The notes under the pieces: generated by a model
What the model was told of the DNA's origin: nothing
The model's database searches: none
Seen by the model: only the letters and a program-made list of their open reading frames with translations
NCBI GenBank assembly: GCA_020746105.1
Contig: CM036619.1
Coordinates: 13,926,238-13,990,237 of the forward strand
Direction of reading: 5' to 3'
DNA length: 64,000 bases
Source: Trogon surrucura
Taxonomy: Eukaryota; Chordata; Aves; Trogoniformes; Trogonidae
Translations under genes and position numbers: made by a program
Shown here: positions 46,601-58,878 of the stretch, one piece after another
Layout: every line of letters starts with the position of its first letter
Position numbering within the stretch: the first letter of the stretch is position 1

Positions 46601-48664
46601 CCTACACGAAATGGTAGCACAGGATTCAGGCACCAGTTAAATCCTCCTTAAATACTTCTTAAGACCTACCAACCTGAAAAAAAAAAAAAGATAATAAGAT
46701 AGAAAAAGATACACTAGAAAGCAGGTATGTTATGTGTTTCTGTGTTTACCACACATTGCACATTGTCAAAACCACAAAAATTTTACCAGGGAAGAATTAT
46801 CTGAAAATCCACTTTGTTTTACTCGGACAATTAGGATTTAGAAGTGGGTTAGTTTAATCCCTAAAATATAAAACATGATGTTACAGTGCTTAGTACTTCA
46901 AGGTTTAACAGCAAAAAAAAATTGCTTTTGAATAAGTTTGCTTATAATTGCAGGTATTCTTGAGCTCATACTTGTATTTGTGTTCAGAATCAATTTGATC
47001 TTAACTCCATTAAAAACAGAGGAAGGAAAATGAAAAAGAGTGATTGGTTAAAAATGATATGATTATGCTCACCTGTAACAGCCTGTCTGGAACATTGAGA
47101 GAAGGAAAAAGGTTTAAAGAAGAGGCTGATAAACCAGTCTGCATGCATGTGAGTAGCATATAGCTACTTTTGCACTGCCCTTATGAAGATCTTCCTAAAC
47201 AACAAAATATTGTTTCTTTAGAAATGTGATATTACTGCACTACACCAGTGTACGTGCTCAAAATGTCATGAATTCATCCACCTGCATCCCTCCAGGACTC
47301 CTGGAACTCAGAGGTGGATGTAGATGTTGGCTTAGACATTAACGCAGGAAAGAGGTGCTGTAGGCAATGTATGAGATGGGATTTGGAAAACTCATGTCTT
47401 AACTGAAAACAGTCTGCATCACCTTAAAGAAATTTCTTAACCACTCTATTTAAAAAAAAAACCAGGAATGGGGGAGTAAAGCCAATATCAAATAGAATAA
47501 TTGTTGTTAAGTGCTTTCTTTATCCACATATGTAATATATAAATCAAATCATTTCCCTATTATCAGGAAATTTTAAGAATGTTCCAATCTCAAATGTACT
47601 TGTGAATGCTTAAAGCTTTGTAGTTTCACCTGAATTAAATTGACAATACTGTTAAAATAACAGTGCAGTCATTCCCTATGCACTAGGTTTGTTGTTCACA
47701 CCTTTTTTCAGTCAGCAGGGCACGTGGTATTTCTTTCTTACTAACTCCAGCATGCTTCTGATGGCAACATTTAATATTACTGCTTTTTCTACAAGGAAGA
47801 ATCATCAAGAATGAGAGAAAAGTGATAAAAGCCATCAGAAAACAAAATCTACAGTTTAGGAAGCCTTATTCTAGTGGAGATTTTTTGTTGTTGTTTTCTC
47901 TTCAAAGCTGTAGAAAAGTATAAAGATTGTGGCTTTTATAATTTACATTAATGAAACTTCTCCACCTTGTATATATTAGAACAATAATATAAGCTAATTT
48001 GTGCCAAGCCCCTTTCAAATTTTAGAGGTGAAATTACAGCTAGAAAAGCTTCCTCAGATGTCTGTAATATCAGTAGAAAATATTTTAATGAAACATTAAT
48101 CACAAAAGCATGTAGCCTACATTTGTATGATTCACAGTCATGCTATCAGAGATTCAAGGCCAAGCTAGTAAAACAAAAGTGCATTTTTTTCTTGTTTATC
48201 TGATATGAACATTTCAAGAATATTTAAAGAAAAAGGAGGAGATGAAGGGAATTATTTAAGTGCAGGGACCAGCATCTGTGCATGTGCCTGGCAACACATG
48301 CGCATACACATGCATATGTAAATCAAGCAAGAGTAATACCAGTTTTGTTAACCTTGCCTTACAAGATTCCACATTTTGATTACTAGATCATCAAACTTAA
48401 ACCATTTGTTAATTTAAATTTCCATGGCAGTGATCCGGGGAAGTTCTGAGCAGTTCTGGGAAAACTTCAGCCAAAATATTATGTGTTTTTTTCTGAGCTA
48501 GAGGCTGAGGATGAAGACACACACAATACACTGTCTGTGGACAAGTTGAAACATTTCAGCTTTTGAAGTTGAAGTATTTCACTTCTCTGTTGGGAAAGTT
48601 AATGTGCCAACATGGTTAAACACCACAGCTCAGTAAACACGTGGTAACACAGTAAATTGTGAAA
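43671..48664. other. Non-repetitive AT-rich DNA, no gene seen
   Basis: About 5 kb without a recognised transposon. Features seen are a perfect 10-bp hairpin at 44406-44426 and an A-run near 46679-46689. A splice-acceptor-like TTTCTTTCAG at 43974-43983 precedes a short open stretch, but I could find no matching donor or known peptide, so I do not call an exon. Confidence 0.5.
44406..44426. repeat. Perfect 10-bp inverted repeat, 1-nt loop
   Basis: TTCTGTTTTC (44406-44415), one T, then its exact reverse complement GAAAACAGAA (44417-44426). AT-rich; no role apparent. Confidence 0.85.
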
Positions 48665-49130
48665 ATCACAGAATCACAGAATCACAGAATGTTAGAGGTT
48701 GGAAGGGACCTCAAAGATCATCTAGTCCAACCTCCCCACCAGAGCAGGATCACCTACAGCAGAGCGCACAGGAACGTGTCCAGGCGGGTTTTGAATGTCT
48801 CCAAGGAAGGAGATTCCACAACCTCCCTGGGCAGCCTGTGCCAGGGCTCTGTCACCCTCACAGTGATAAAGTTTTTTCTCATATTTTTATGGAACCTCTT
48901 ATGTTCCAGCTTGTACCCATTGCCCCTTGTCAATGGATGCCGCTGAAAAGAGCCTGGCTCCGTCCTCCTGACACTCCCCCTTGACATATTTATAAACATT
49001 TATGAGGTCACCCCTCATGAGCCTCCTCTTCTCCAAGCTAAAGAGACCCAGCTCCTTCAACCTTTCCTCATAAGGGAGATGTTCCACTCCATCATCTTTG
49101 TGGCTCTGCGCTGGACTCTGTCAAGCAGCT
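48665..49130 (-). mobile_element. CR1 LINE, 3' fragment (antisense)
   Basis: Antisense CR1 with three ATTCTGTGA-type units at its 3' end (48665-48690), the UTR TCATCTAGTCCAACCTCC and the C-terminal ORF2. It is truncated near 49130 at the [12 protein letters not shown] segment. Small indels (a missing stretch near 48929-48933 and an inserted ATGA near 49016) split the frame. Tail type as in the nested copy at 27211-29452. Confidence 0.93.
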
Positions 49131-49239
49131 TGGTCAGAAAAGAGAAGTTTGCAGTAACTGTGATATTTTGCAATATAGGAGATATCTGTGAAAAGAGAGG
49201 GATTATTTTCTTTATGCCTGCTAGGACAGATAGAAAGTT

Positions 49240-49480
49240 GTGGTCAAAAATCAAGCAACGGAAGTTTAGGTCAGATGCTGAAAAAATATTTTCAATAGTA
49301 GTGATGGTCAGGCCTGGAGCAGGCTCTCCTGGGAAGCTGTGGAATCTCATTTACTGGAGGATTTTAGGAAGGGGTTACACAAACAATCCCCGCAAGTGAT
49401 TCAGGACTGGCTGGATCTGCCTGGAGGAAGGTTATGAACTACAGGATCTCCCAGGGTCCCTTCCAGACCTGTTCACTACT
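49240..49480 (+). mobile_element. Ancient, diverged CR1 3' region
   Basis: GGAAGTTTAGGTCAGATGCT, GGTCAGGCCTGGAGCAGGCT, CTGGGAAGCTGTGGAATCTC and CAGGGTCCCTTCCAGACCTG occur in the order and spacing of the CR1 C-terminal ORF2 end and 3' UTR (rRFRLD ... [15 protein letters not shown] ... ggtcccTTCCAacc). It lacks the terminal octamer repeat and is much more diverged than its antisense neighbour at 48665-49130. The start could be as far left as 49150. Confidence 0.55.
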
Positions 49481-50903
49481 TACAAATTAATCTTGATGCA
49501 GGTTTCTGTGGAATTTGATAAAGGTGCCTCGCTCCCTCTACCGAGAGAATTTGACTTCAAGGTAGCAGTTTGTGCTTCTTGACACCATTATGATATGCAT
49601 GATGCACCATTATGATATGTATGATGCACCTTTCCCCTCTGTTGATAACATTTCAAGTATGTAAGTTTCTGAAACTTTCAACAGTGAACTCCTGACAGAG
49701 CTTAAGGTGGAAAAACATAGTCACTCACAATAATCTCATCCGGAAAATCATATAAACCAAGGGTGTATTTAGCCCTCAGCCAAGTCAGCAAAGTGTTTCA
49801 CCTGAAAGAAAACTATGTTTTTCAAATACTTTATAAGTTTGATTTTTTCCATGAGATTTACTTTGAAGTGCTCAGTTATCAAAGCGTTAATTATAATTTG
49901 GTTGCATGCACCAGGCACATTGACACTGCCTGTAGCACTCTGCCTCACACAGTGGCGTGTCCCATCTCTATTTTGCAGACTGATGCAAGGATATAACTGT
50001 AAAACTATTTTCCTCAAGAAAATACGAAGCGAGAAGATACTGAAGTACATTCTCTAGCCTCTGAACTTGTTTGGTAAGAATTTGTGATTCAAAGTAGGGA
50101 ACAAGAAGCACTATGTTCTCCCTAGATATTCTGCTGCAATTGTTGAGATAATTGCTAACTGGAGTAAACGAGGTTTCACAAAAGTGGCAGATGTGACCCT
50201 GAATGTCTAAAAGAGGAACCCACTCAGAAAAAAAATCATCTCTAGATGGAAACTCACGCTCTAAATCTTATGCCCCAACTATTGTTCACATTATAGCCAG
50301 TTTATATCAAACACTGCAAAATTTAAGACATTCCAAGAAATTCAGACCTTTAGGAAAAATAGTCACAATTTAGGACATTTATACAGTTACACAAAGTTTC
50401 ATAAAAGTCAGGGTGTCATCTGATTCTTTACACTGCGCTTTCTGAGCAGGTAAGGGATTTGCTTTCCTTTCACTTCCCAGGATCTCCAAGAGCACTCTCA
50501 GTTTCCCTCTAAATTTCAATAATCCCTCATTTCAATAATCTCTCATTAAAATATGAGAGAAGGCAAAGGGACAGAAAGAGGAAGAGATCGTAGCCACAGT
50601 TCACATGGTAAATCCGTGACACACCAAGGAACAGATGCAGGTTAGTGTTAAACTATGAGATTTTTCTAGGACAAATTCACTTTTTTTTTTTTCTTTCAAC
50701 ACTCAGTTCTCTCTAAACTGCTACACTCTTCATTTTCAGTTACAATTATTGAATAATACTAGATCTATTAATAGCAACATTGACATTAGCAGTAGCATTT
50801 ATTGCCTGAGTTTTAGTTGCACCTGAGGGTACAGAGTCATGTGAGATGCACTATATACACATGTAGGAAGAGGTAATCCCTGTTGTGAGAACTTCACTGT
50901 CTA
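49481..50903. other. Non-repetitive DNA with a short tandem repeat
   Basis: Holds two 22-bp tandem units at 49583-49626 and two TTTCAATAATC-containing units near 50514-50547. No gene recognised. Confidence 0.5.
49583..49630. repeat. 22-bp direct tandem duplication
   Basis: CACCATTATGATATG... occurs twice head to tail (49583-49604, 49605-49626) with one difference, plus four bases of a third unit. Confidence 0.85.
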
Positions 50904-50985
50904 ATTATACAGAAATGAGGAAAGATTAATCATCTTGAACAAGGTCCCACAGTTAATCAGCAATCTCCACAGGAGACCTGAATGA
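50904..50985 (-). mobile_element. MIR-like ancient SINE fragment
   Basis: The plus strand gives ATTATACAGAAATGAGGAAA, AACAAGGTCCCACAGTTAAT, then AGGAGACCTGAAT. This follows the reverse complement of the MIR core in order: cagatgaggaaactg, caaggtcacacagctagt, agctgggattcgaac. As with 19844-19950, the element would lie on the minus strand. It is diverged and judged by eye. Confidence 0.5.
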
Positions 50986-53900
50986 GGAGCAAACTTTGCA
51001 ATTAAGTGTGATCGGTTCAGGTAAAAAAGATTTTGGCACAGTTTGGACCCCAAAGAATAACCTTTGCCTTCAGGAAACAGGACAATAATACGTTTTACTG
51101 AACAGTTATTAACCAACATTTAGAAAGTAGGCTCAGTCAACTGTCTGCAAAATCTGCCCAGCCACCCAAATATGCCATTTTTCATGGCTCAAAGGCAGAT
51201 CTAATAACATCACCTAGGCAGGAGGAACACCACGGCGATGTAGCATCAACAAAAGCTGGAGGAAAGCGTTGCATTTGGTACTTACTTTTAAAGCTCCTCT
51301 AAAAGCAGCACAAGGTAGTGTGAGGAATAAAACTAAACTGCCAAATGAAGAAAAGCAAAGGAAATTTAGCTGTAGCTGGACTGGCAATGACTCACTTCAA
51401 GATTTGTCAGTGATAGACAGATCTTTTCTTATCCTGTAGATTGTCTGTAAGATTTTGATACAGAGGCTGCTAAAGACTTCTGAACTTCTAAGTCTTGATA
51501 CCTGAAGCATAAGGCTTATCCTTTCAGAAATGTGGAAAAGAGGTAAATTTGTGAGACTGAATTTCAGGATTGAATCAGTGTTAAGGTAAGCTATATCTGT
51601 TCAGTTTAGAGACTAGAGCTGTTTCTGGTTTTAGTGTTCCCATGAAATTTTGTTGAAGGGAAAAAGGAAAAAATACCTCAAGATTTAGTTCCAAAGATAT
51701 AGCCATCTCTACTTCAGTTCTTTTTCTTTAATTTCTTGACCTGGATACATTAGCATGTGTTATGATCTGAGCAGAAATGCCACACTTCTTGTACAGGGAC
51801 TTTTTGATATTTTTATTTAAAAAAAAAACCAATTAATTTTTTATCTAAGTGAAGGGCCAAATTATCTTTAATGCTCTACATTGAAAAGAATAATAAAATT
51901 TAGCTCTGTAAAACTGATAACACTGACTTTTGCTCCATTGCTTTCCAGAATACCGTGCTCAGAAATGAAACTCTGCCAGTCTGTGGCTCCGGGAAGGGCA
52001 CAAATCAACACCAGTTGGTCTGTGCCAGCAAAGTCAATGCGTGCTGCTGCTGAGTGGAGCAGAAGGGAGGGCTGGGCTTCTTGCCCTGTCTATTTCTTCC
52101 AGGATTATAAGGGATGATCTTATTCTGTCAGCTTTCCCACGCAATCATTAAAATAACACTAGGAGACATACGGCTTTATGCAGTCTTTGTTGACCATGCA
52201 CCATCCACACCGAAATTATTCAGGTTCTGACTCATGCCAGCTCTCCATCAGTATTTTTAGCCTCATAAGAATTTCTTTCAGTAACAAAAATGACTTAGGC
52301 AACCCTTCTGCTTCCCCCTGCTCTTCTATCTCATCACCAAATGTGGGCTGCTCATCCTTCTTCCCACCGCTCCCTTAGCAGAGCCCATCCAACTGTTTCT
52401 TTGGCTGCTTAGCGAAGAAGGTCAGGGATCTGATTAGGGTTAAAAAAAAGAAAAACCAAAACTTTCTGGCTTTTACCAAGATCAATTCCCCAGTTAGTTC
52501 ACAGCGCAGCACACAAATTTAATATGAGAACATCTGTACTGGATCAGAGCACAGGTCCGTTTGGTTTGGTGTCCTGCTCCCAACAGCAAAGCAGACACAG
52601 CAGCTGTTATCCGAGAATGTAAGGACAGGGCAAGCGTGCAGGAATGCTTCCCAGAAATGCTCTCCCAGCCTCCTGTGACTTGTGACTCAGGAATATCTTG
52701 AGTCAAAGATAATGTTTTTATATTTAATAATGGCGGCTTTTTCTTCATTTACGCTCTTGACTTTTTTTAAAATTAATGTAAATATTTGCAATCCTGCCAT
52801 GCTATGGGCCATAGTATAACTACGCACTATGCAGTCAATGAAGTGCCTCTTTTTGTTTGCTTTGGAAGTAGTACTCGCTCTGTTAATTTCATGTCTCTTC
52901 ATTTTTATACTGGAAAAAAACAAAGAATAGCTATTTTTTCTATTTATCTTTCTTGTTCCAATATGAATTGTATAGATCATTGTTCTATTTTCTCTCATTC
53001 AGCTCCTTCCCAGCCTCAACAGGTCTAAAAATACCCTTAAGGAAGTTACTCCATCTCATGGGAACAGCAAAGAAAGGAATGCAATGCAGGTACATGGACA
53101 AGGATCCAGATTCCTTAAACCGAGGAAAGAAATGCTCATCAAATTAAACCTTTAATTAATAAGAAATGTGCTTCTCTATAGGTAGGTGTCTGCTGAACCT
53201 GACAGACTTTTTATCCTCTGTCCTCCCTCCTGCTTCTTCCACCACGGCTTGCCAATGTCAACCAATGTCTTAAGCAGCTCTCCAGTTCTGAAAGTAAATA
53301 AAGAAGTCAAATGAATTATTTAATACATTTCCTTTCTTTCCCTCATTGCTCAGTCCTCAACTGTCTTTTGCCTTTTCACATCTGAGTACATCTTCTCTTC
53401 CCTCGTTGGTTAACTACAAATATTTTTTGAAGATTCTGTTACAGTTGGTTTAAATGCTCACTAAAATTCAGTCTTCAGTATTTCTTTCTGCTACACTAAA
53501 CATAAAATCCTTTTTACCTTTCTTTGCCTTGTTTTCAACAGATCTTCCAGTACTTCTTGTTCCCTGTTTGTTTATATTCCTTAAAAGCCTCAAAGCTACT
53601 CTTTACTATCTAACTAACTTACCCTTTGTCACTCTGCTTACAATAGGATTTAGCCTGCAGGCTCTTGCCAAACATGCTTTTTAGAAATACTTTCCCATCT
53701 CAGGGAGTCCCAATCAAAATTATGCTGCTTACTACATGCTGCCTTAAATACACCTCCTCTAATATTGAGACACTCGTGTTTTCTCCAGCCCTTCCCCACT
53801 TAAACTCCAAAATCCATGAGAAAGCAAACATTTTTTGTTCTCATGCCTGCGTCACGCTCAGTTGGCTGAGCCGCCGCCGTGGCACGGGAGGCAGAGCCCA

Positions 53901-54020
53901 GCCCTGCACAGAGGAGCAGGACAGGCTCTTCTCTTCAGCTCCGTGCTTGGCTTTGTAGTGATGGTCTTCACAGAGCAACCTCAGAGGACATGGCGTTCCT
54001 TCTCTTTAAACTGAGTCATT
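50986..54020. other. Non-repetitive DNA, no gene seen
   Basis: No mobile element recognised in 3 kb. A small CpG-containing patch at about 53848-53890 (CTGAGCCGCCGCCGTGGCAC) stands out from the AT-rich surroundings but is too small to interpret. Confidence 0.5.
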
Positions 54021-54100
54021 TCACAGAATCACAGAATGTTAGGGGTTGGAAGGCACATCCTAAGATCATCTAGTCCAACCCCCCTGCCAGAGCAGGATCA
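54021..54100 (-). mobile_element. CR1 tail fragment (antisense)
   Basis: TCACAGAATCACAGAATGTT followed by AGGGGTTGGAAGG and CATCTAGTCCAACCCCCC is the last 80 bases of a CR1 3' UTR with two terminal units, antisense, extremely 5'-truncated. Confidence 0.88.
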
Positions 54101-56368
54101 ATTTCCAAAGATCCAAAGCACCAAAGACACAGGCAGAACTCAGGGGTTCAAAGATTATCTCATAGGAACAAACACAGTCAGACAAGACCCTACAGCTTCC
54201 CTGGGCACTTGTGGGGTCACCCAGAGAAATGCTGTCACCCAGAGAAAATGTTTCCAATAGGACTTTTTATGAGTGCACCAGCACCACGAAAAAGGTCAGG
54301 ACTGACATAGATTGATTTGAAATGTATCTACTCCTCCCTGAGTAACAGAAGCTGTTTCTTAAAATGACCTTTCATACAGTTTTTAAGGGGTCTTTACCTT
54401 ACTCAGTCTGCAAGTGGGAGAAAGGAGGATGAAAATCTCTCTGAATAATTTGCTGAATAAATTGACTTTATTTTGTGCCATTATGTCAAATTTAAACAGT
54501 ATGTGAACAACTCATGGATTTTGGCGCAGAAATAATTTTCAGCTTCATGCAGCCACATCTGTTCTTAACAGAGGAAACCAGAGGGTAGAGGAATAGACAG
54601 AGAGAAATTTTCAATGGGGAAAAAAAAAAAAAAAGAAAGCAAGCCATTTGAATTAATATTTTTTGAAAAGGATTCCTTTCTTTTTTTTCTGTAAGCTCTA
54701 TTTTGGAATGGTTTGTGGAATTAACCACATGTTGTTGTGCAAATTAAGGCTTTATCACTGTGCACTGGTACAGAGAGAGTACAGACTGGGCAGGCAGCTT
54801 TACCTCTCTCAGCTTTGAAGGGGTCGCAGCTGCAGCCTGCCTGTGGCTTGTTTTCTTTTGCAGGATTGCTTTTCTCATTTTCTTTGGAGTATGTCACACT
54901 ATCAGTTTAAACTGTGGGACATTGTGACACCAGATTGAGGCCATAGGAACCCTGAACCAGCTCTCACTGGAAGGGAAGATTGGGTGACATCTTGCTCCAT
55001 CGTCTTCTTCCCCCACCTTGTCTATCAGCTCCCATCTTCTTTCTTCATTTAGTGTGAAAAGGGGCATCAGTGCTTTTTTTTCTGCACAGAAACAAGAGGC
55101 TCTGAATAAGTTTTTCCACACATGCATGGCTTTGTCAAGTAGGTGAGACTCTTCTGTCAAATATGTCCTTCCTCTGAGGGTCTATGAAAACATCCCACAG
55201 CCACCTGAGCCACCCCCCCAACCCCTTTGTTGCCCTTAACTTCCATTAAATCGTCTTTACTGTGGCAGCCAAAATATTTACACTATTTCTTTCAGCAAAC
55301 TCAATTGCTGCCTTTCTGCCTGGTCTGTCCCTAGGACCCCACAGCCTTGCATATAGCAGTGCTGCCTTCTGCCTCCCTTACCTTGAGCACAGCCAGCTGA
55401 GCGTTAAAAATGGGCAATTCAAATTAGCAACTATATAAAACAGGCTCCTTTTAGCTACTTTAAAAGCTGTTTTAGCTCTTGTCTCAGAGCTTCTCTTGCT
55501 TTTCTTTCACATTGCCTTTAAAAGCAAGACTGACAGAAAAGATTAACTTGCTTCTGGCTGCATCCGATAGAAGCAGATTAACACAGCTGGATCCAACCCC
55601 GGGGAGCCCAGCCTGGAAATGTATGTTAGCACAACCCCAGCAATGTATAAGCAAGAGTCATTTGTGTTGATCTTTTTCAGGATGATGAGTTTGTGATTAA
55701 CTCTTTTGTGCGAAGGCAGGACTGCCTTGGAAGCTAACATGCGGCAGGATCCACTGACACAAGAGCTCTCGAGGCATCAGCCCTCCCTCTCGTCACACAC
55801 AGTCCTGAAGCCCTCCAGCCCTGCCACCACCGGGGCTTTAGCAGGGACTTTTGTTTCCCTTTTGTCTCCTTTCAGATTTTTTTGTTTCCACCTATAACCA
55901 CAAAAATAGCAGGCAGCGAAATCCCTGGGGGCCCAGAGGAGGGAGAGGGGCAGTGGGGGAAGAAAGGAGAGCTTTCATCCAAGAAAGGTTTAGTACAACC
56001 CACTCAGGCGAGGCTAAGGGGTAGGTAAAATCCAGCATGGTGGATGTGCAAATCCAAGTTGCATGCAATTAATTAAGCTCCACAACAAATGCCGAAGAAA
56101 TGTTACTGAGTCACTGGCTGCTTTCCTGCTTGATCATTTGGCTTTAGGGCAGGAGATTTGTTTTTCAGCAAAGGCTTATTAATCTAAAATGACTGTAAAT
56201 TATTAAAAAAACCCTCAATAGACAAAAATATGTCTACTTTGTCGGGAACCTATGAATTATAATGTGCAAGAAGGATCAGGAGATCCCAGATTTAGCAAAG
56301 TGTCTGTAACAAGCAGATAGCGACCTTTTATATATTAATAAAGAAAAGTAGAATAGATCTAGGTATGC
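54101..56368. other. Non-repetitive DNA, no gene seen
   Basis: Contains a 17-18 bp tandem duplication (GTCACCCAGAGAAA..., 54216-54250) and an A-run near 54620-54635. No exon recognised. Confidence 0.5.
54216..54250. repeat. Short direct tandem duplication
   Basis: GTCACCCAGAGAAATGCT is followed immediately by GTCACCCAGAGAAAATG. Confidence 0.8.
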
Positions 56369-56418
56369 AGTTGGACTCGATGATCTTAAAGGTCTTTTCC
56401 AACATAAATGATTCTGTG
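56369..56418 (+). mobile_element. CR1 tail fragment, E/F-like UTR
   Basis: TTGGACTCGATGATCTTAAA followed by GGTCTTTTCCAACATAAATG and one ATTCTGTG unit. This is the final ~50 bases of a CR1 with the GGACTYGATGATCT type of UTR, also seen at 40505-40557. Confidence 0.7.
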
Positions 56419-58350
56419 CTCCTGCAATATTCACATTTTCCTCTCCAAGGGACTGGCTGGAGGCACTGCAGCAAAGAGCAGGAGAGGGCAGTGGCTGGAT
56501 CAGACCCATGTGTGGTCCCCACTCCTGTTCCTGCCCAGGCTTCCGGGTGGGAAGACTGACCCCCCCAACCTTTGTGTGCCCAGACTCTGCTGTTAGCTGA
56601 CTTAAGATAGCTCTATTTGCCAACCTCGGAGAAGTGTAGTGATGATAAAAGCATGAGCCCTCAAAGGGACTCAGCATAGCACTGCCGAGGGCAATGACAA
56701 GTTTCCTTCCTGCTTAGAATATGGGGGTCGAGAGCAAGTCTTTGCTGGTAAAGTGTATCTGCAGGATGAGGTGCAAGCAAGAGTGAAGTAACATCATTAT
56801 AGATATTCTGAGGTTCACATATGAATTCCAACTAACATCTTATTAAGGAGTTTTTTACTGTCGGGCTTCTTTTTTTCTTTTGACATGGCATTAATGCAGT
56901 ACATTTTAACATATAACAGTTTTGAAATCTCACACACCTCTAGGCTCAATGAAATATTTCTACACAGCATAATTCTTTGAAGACAATAAATCAGACCATC
57001 TGAGATGCATACCTATAAATTTTAATGAATACACAATATTCCTGACACTTCTACCTTGCTTGTCCAATTACACGTTTTCTGTTTCCAGCACATCTTCATT
57101 CTATTTTAAGGTAAATGAACGAAACAAAACACTGCTGTTTTAGCAGTAAGTAAGTGAGCAGGACTGGGGAAAAACATCATTTATTTTACAGGCTTAGTGC
57201 CAACAGCACTACCTTACAGCTCCACTTACCTAATGTTTTAGGCATTACACTCAGATAAGCAAGGATAATTGAAGCAATTTTCAACATCTTCACCAGACAA
57301 GCCAGAGGCATGACCTTATCTTAGATAACAGGCAAATGAGATTCAAATGAGCTTTTCTTTTTTCTCTTTTTTTTTTTCTCTTTTTTTTTTATAACACTGA
57401 GCATGATTAATTACTGAAGCAAATTAGCAGAGGAAGTGTTAGTTCTTCCAACACTTCAAGTCTTCAGTGTCTGATGCCTAACTGGTGGACATCTCTTAGC
57501 TAAACAGAAATTTAAGGGCTTCATACAATTGCTTCGGAGCTCTATGGCTTATGCAATAAGTTTCAGATAAAGGGATCCTAGAACTTATGTATAGCTGTAC
57601 ATGTATAATTTTTACTCTGATTTTTTGATCTGTGGCTTGCTGAAATATGTCTTGCATGAACTAAATCCCCATAAAACTGCTAAGACTGATTTCATCAGAA
57701 CACCTGCACAGAAAAGGGGGAATTGATGGGATTTGACTGCCTGAGTTTGAGATGCCCCTGGGTGAACTGCTGGCCCCACCAGCTGCCCCAGGACAGCCAA
57801 ACGCCCTGTTCGATCTCCCTCTGTGCACAATAGGTCATTTCATGTGCCTCCTGATATCTACAGTCTGTCAACAAAATCAGGCCTTCAGGGTCTAAAAGGT
57901 ACTCAGAAAAGCTTATACCTTCCTGGCTCAAACGATAAGCAGGAGTGCATCAGTGGTGTTCCTCATTTGCAAGTGGTAGAGGGTTATTTCTGCTCTGCAC
58001 AGGGGCTACAAAGAGGTGACTCCAGCACTGCTCAAGTCTTCAGCTGTTGTCGTAATAATACCATTTAGGAAATAAGTTGGGCTATGAGTTTTAAAATCCT
58101 TAGCTCTGGCAAACCAGCAACTCACATGGTTAGTTTTCTTTTGCACTATTTTGGCTGTTTGGCTATAGGTCACACAGAGCAGTTACTGTGTCTGGGCTTT
58201 TCCCCTTAAGTCTCTAATGTCACAAAGAAAGGTACTAGGACATAGGAAAGACCATGGGTTTTGTTATGAGAATGAGCCCTAGGAAAATGAGCAATCCACA
58301 AAGAAGAAATTATATTTGCATTACACATTCCCACACAAACAGAAAACAAA
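56419..58350. other. Non-repetitive DNA, no gene seen
   Basis: Contains a pyrimidine tract at 57352-57390. Frames of up to 133 codons near 56276-56677 (minus) have no recognisable domain. Confidence 0.5.
57352..57390. repeat. T/C-rich homopurine-homopyrimidine tract
   Basis: A nearly unbroken run of T with regular C interruptions. It is a simple repeat. Confidence 0.8.
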
Positions 58351-58878
58351 GTCACAGTATCACAGTATGCTAGGGATTGGAAGGGACCTCAAAAGATCAT
58401 CTAGTCCAATCCCCCTGCCAGGGCAGGAACGCCTGGATGATGCTACATAGGAAGGTGTCCAGGTGGGTTTTGAATGTCTCCAGAGAAGGAGACTCCACAA
58501 CCTCTCTGGGCAGCCTGTGCCAGGGCTCTGTCACCCTCACTGAAAAGAAGTTTCTTCTCAAATTGAAGTGTAACCTCTTGTGTTCCAGCTTGATTCCATT
58601 ACCCCTTGTCCTATCATTGGTTGTCACGAGAAGAGCCTGGCTCCATGCTCGTGACACTCACCCTTTATATATTTATAAACACTAATAAGGTCACCACTTA
58701 GTCTCTGCTTCTCCAAACTAAAGAGACCCAACTCCCGCAGTCTTTCCTCAGAAGGGAGATGTTCCACTCCCTTCATCATCTTTGTGGCTCTACGCTGGAC
58801 TCTCTCAAGCAGCTCCCTGTCCTTCTTGAGCTGAGGGGCCCAGAACTGGACACAATATTCCAGATGCGGCCTCACCAG
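58351..58878 (-). mobile_element. CR1 LINE, 3' fragment (antisense)
   Basis: Antisense CR1 with a mutated tail (two CACAGTAT units at 58352-58366), the UTR CATCTAGTCCAATCCCCC and the C-terminal ORF2 up to [12 protein letters not shown], cut at 58878. Two frames, 58397-58657 and 58624-58875, carry the ORF2 end and overlap, which shows a frameshift near 58630-58655. The glutamate after Pro-His-Leu is intact here, unlike in the copies at 1-890 and 27211-29452. Confidence 0.93.

Noticed and set aside
48130-48170. ATCAGAGATTCAAGGCCAAG as an ancient CR1 tail
   Set aside because: Too short and no terminal repeat.
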